DNA of 5,651 bases, from the NCBI GenBank assembly GCA_023389295.1, contig JAEWEO010000038.1, positions 1-5,651 on the forward strand, given 5' to 3'. The notes under the pieces were generated by a model that did not search any database, was not told the DNA's origin, and saw only the letters and a list, made by a program, of their open reading frames with translations. Positions 5,583 through 5,651 of the stretch are shown here, piece after piece. This DNA is from Bacillota bacterium (lineage in GTDB: Bacteria > Bacillota > Clostridia > Lachnospirales > Lachnospiraceae). A program made the translations under genes and the position numbers. Numbering within the stretch: the first letter of the stretch is position 1; each line of letters begins with the position of its first letter.

Positions 5583-5651
5583 AGATCATTTACACTCTGC
5601 AATGGAAAAAATCAATGCCAGTACTGAATTTAAGAATAGAGTGAAAAACAG
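5575..5651 (+). CDS. Probable anti-sigma factor, N-terminal fragment (3' truncated)
   Basis: Only 25 complete codons are visible before the window ends, starting MNKDHLHSAMEKINASTEFK. The ATG lies in ATGAATAA, overlapping the sigma-factor stop by eight bases. A perfect AAAGGAGG (5558-5565) lies nine bases upstream inside the sigma coding region, so translation is probably coupled. Genes in this position after an ECF sigma factor usually encode its membrane-bound anti-sigma factor. The visible segment, with a short acidic/basic helix and 'I.AS.EFK.RV', resembles the cytoplasmic start of clostridial anti-sigma proteins. The membrane segment expected for this role would be beyond the edge, so the call rests mainly on context. 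Confidence 0.68.
   Translation, partial: MNKDHLHSAMEKINASTEFKNRVKN

Overview
The window is AT-rich, uses strong AGGAGG-type ribosome binding sites, and carries an MCP tail, an ECF sigma factor and a PucR-type regulator. This suggests a low-GC, probably anaerobic Firmicute (a clostridium or Lachnospiraceae-like bacterium). That assignment is inference from composition and gene families; no marker gene is present.

Layout. Positions 3-371 hold the 3' end of a methyl-accepting chemotaxis protein gene, followed by a probable terminator (420-460). The 553-bp gap at 372-924 is repeat-rich. It holds about three degenerate copies of a 40-bp repeat (482-597), a perfect 14-bp palindrome (626-639), a good sigma-A-type promoter (643-671), and two runs of 16-bp GATA-type repeats (669-748 and 758-805). 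The second set of repeats would lie in the untranslated leader of the next gene. A formate/nitrite-family channel (925-1779) and a MATE-family efflux transporter (GTG start, 1796-3124) follow with only 16 bp between them and are probably one transcription unit. A strong, apparently bidirectional terminator (3300-3337) closes it.

On the minus strand, 3426-3602 encodes an unrecognised 58-aa protein with a near-ideal ribosome binding site. It is divergent from a PucR/CdaR-type regulator (3793-4998), and their candidate promoters overlap in the 190-bp gap. The right end holds an ECF sigma factor (5097-5582). Its last codons overlap the start of a truncated gene (5575-5651) that is probably its anti-sigma factor.

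The genes look like ordinary chromosomal content: chemotaxis, anion channel, drug/metabolite efflux, a metabolic regulator and an envelope-stress-type sigma switch. I do not see a clear new multi-gene system. The least explained parts are the repeat-filled region in front of the channel gene and the small minus-strand gene.
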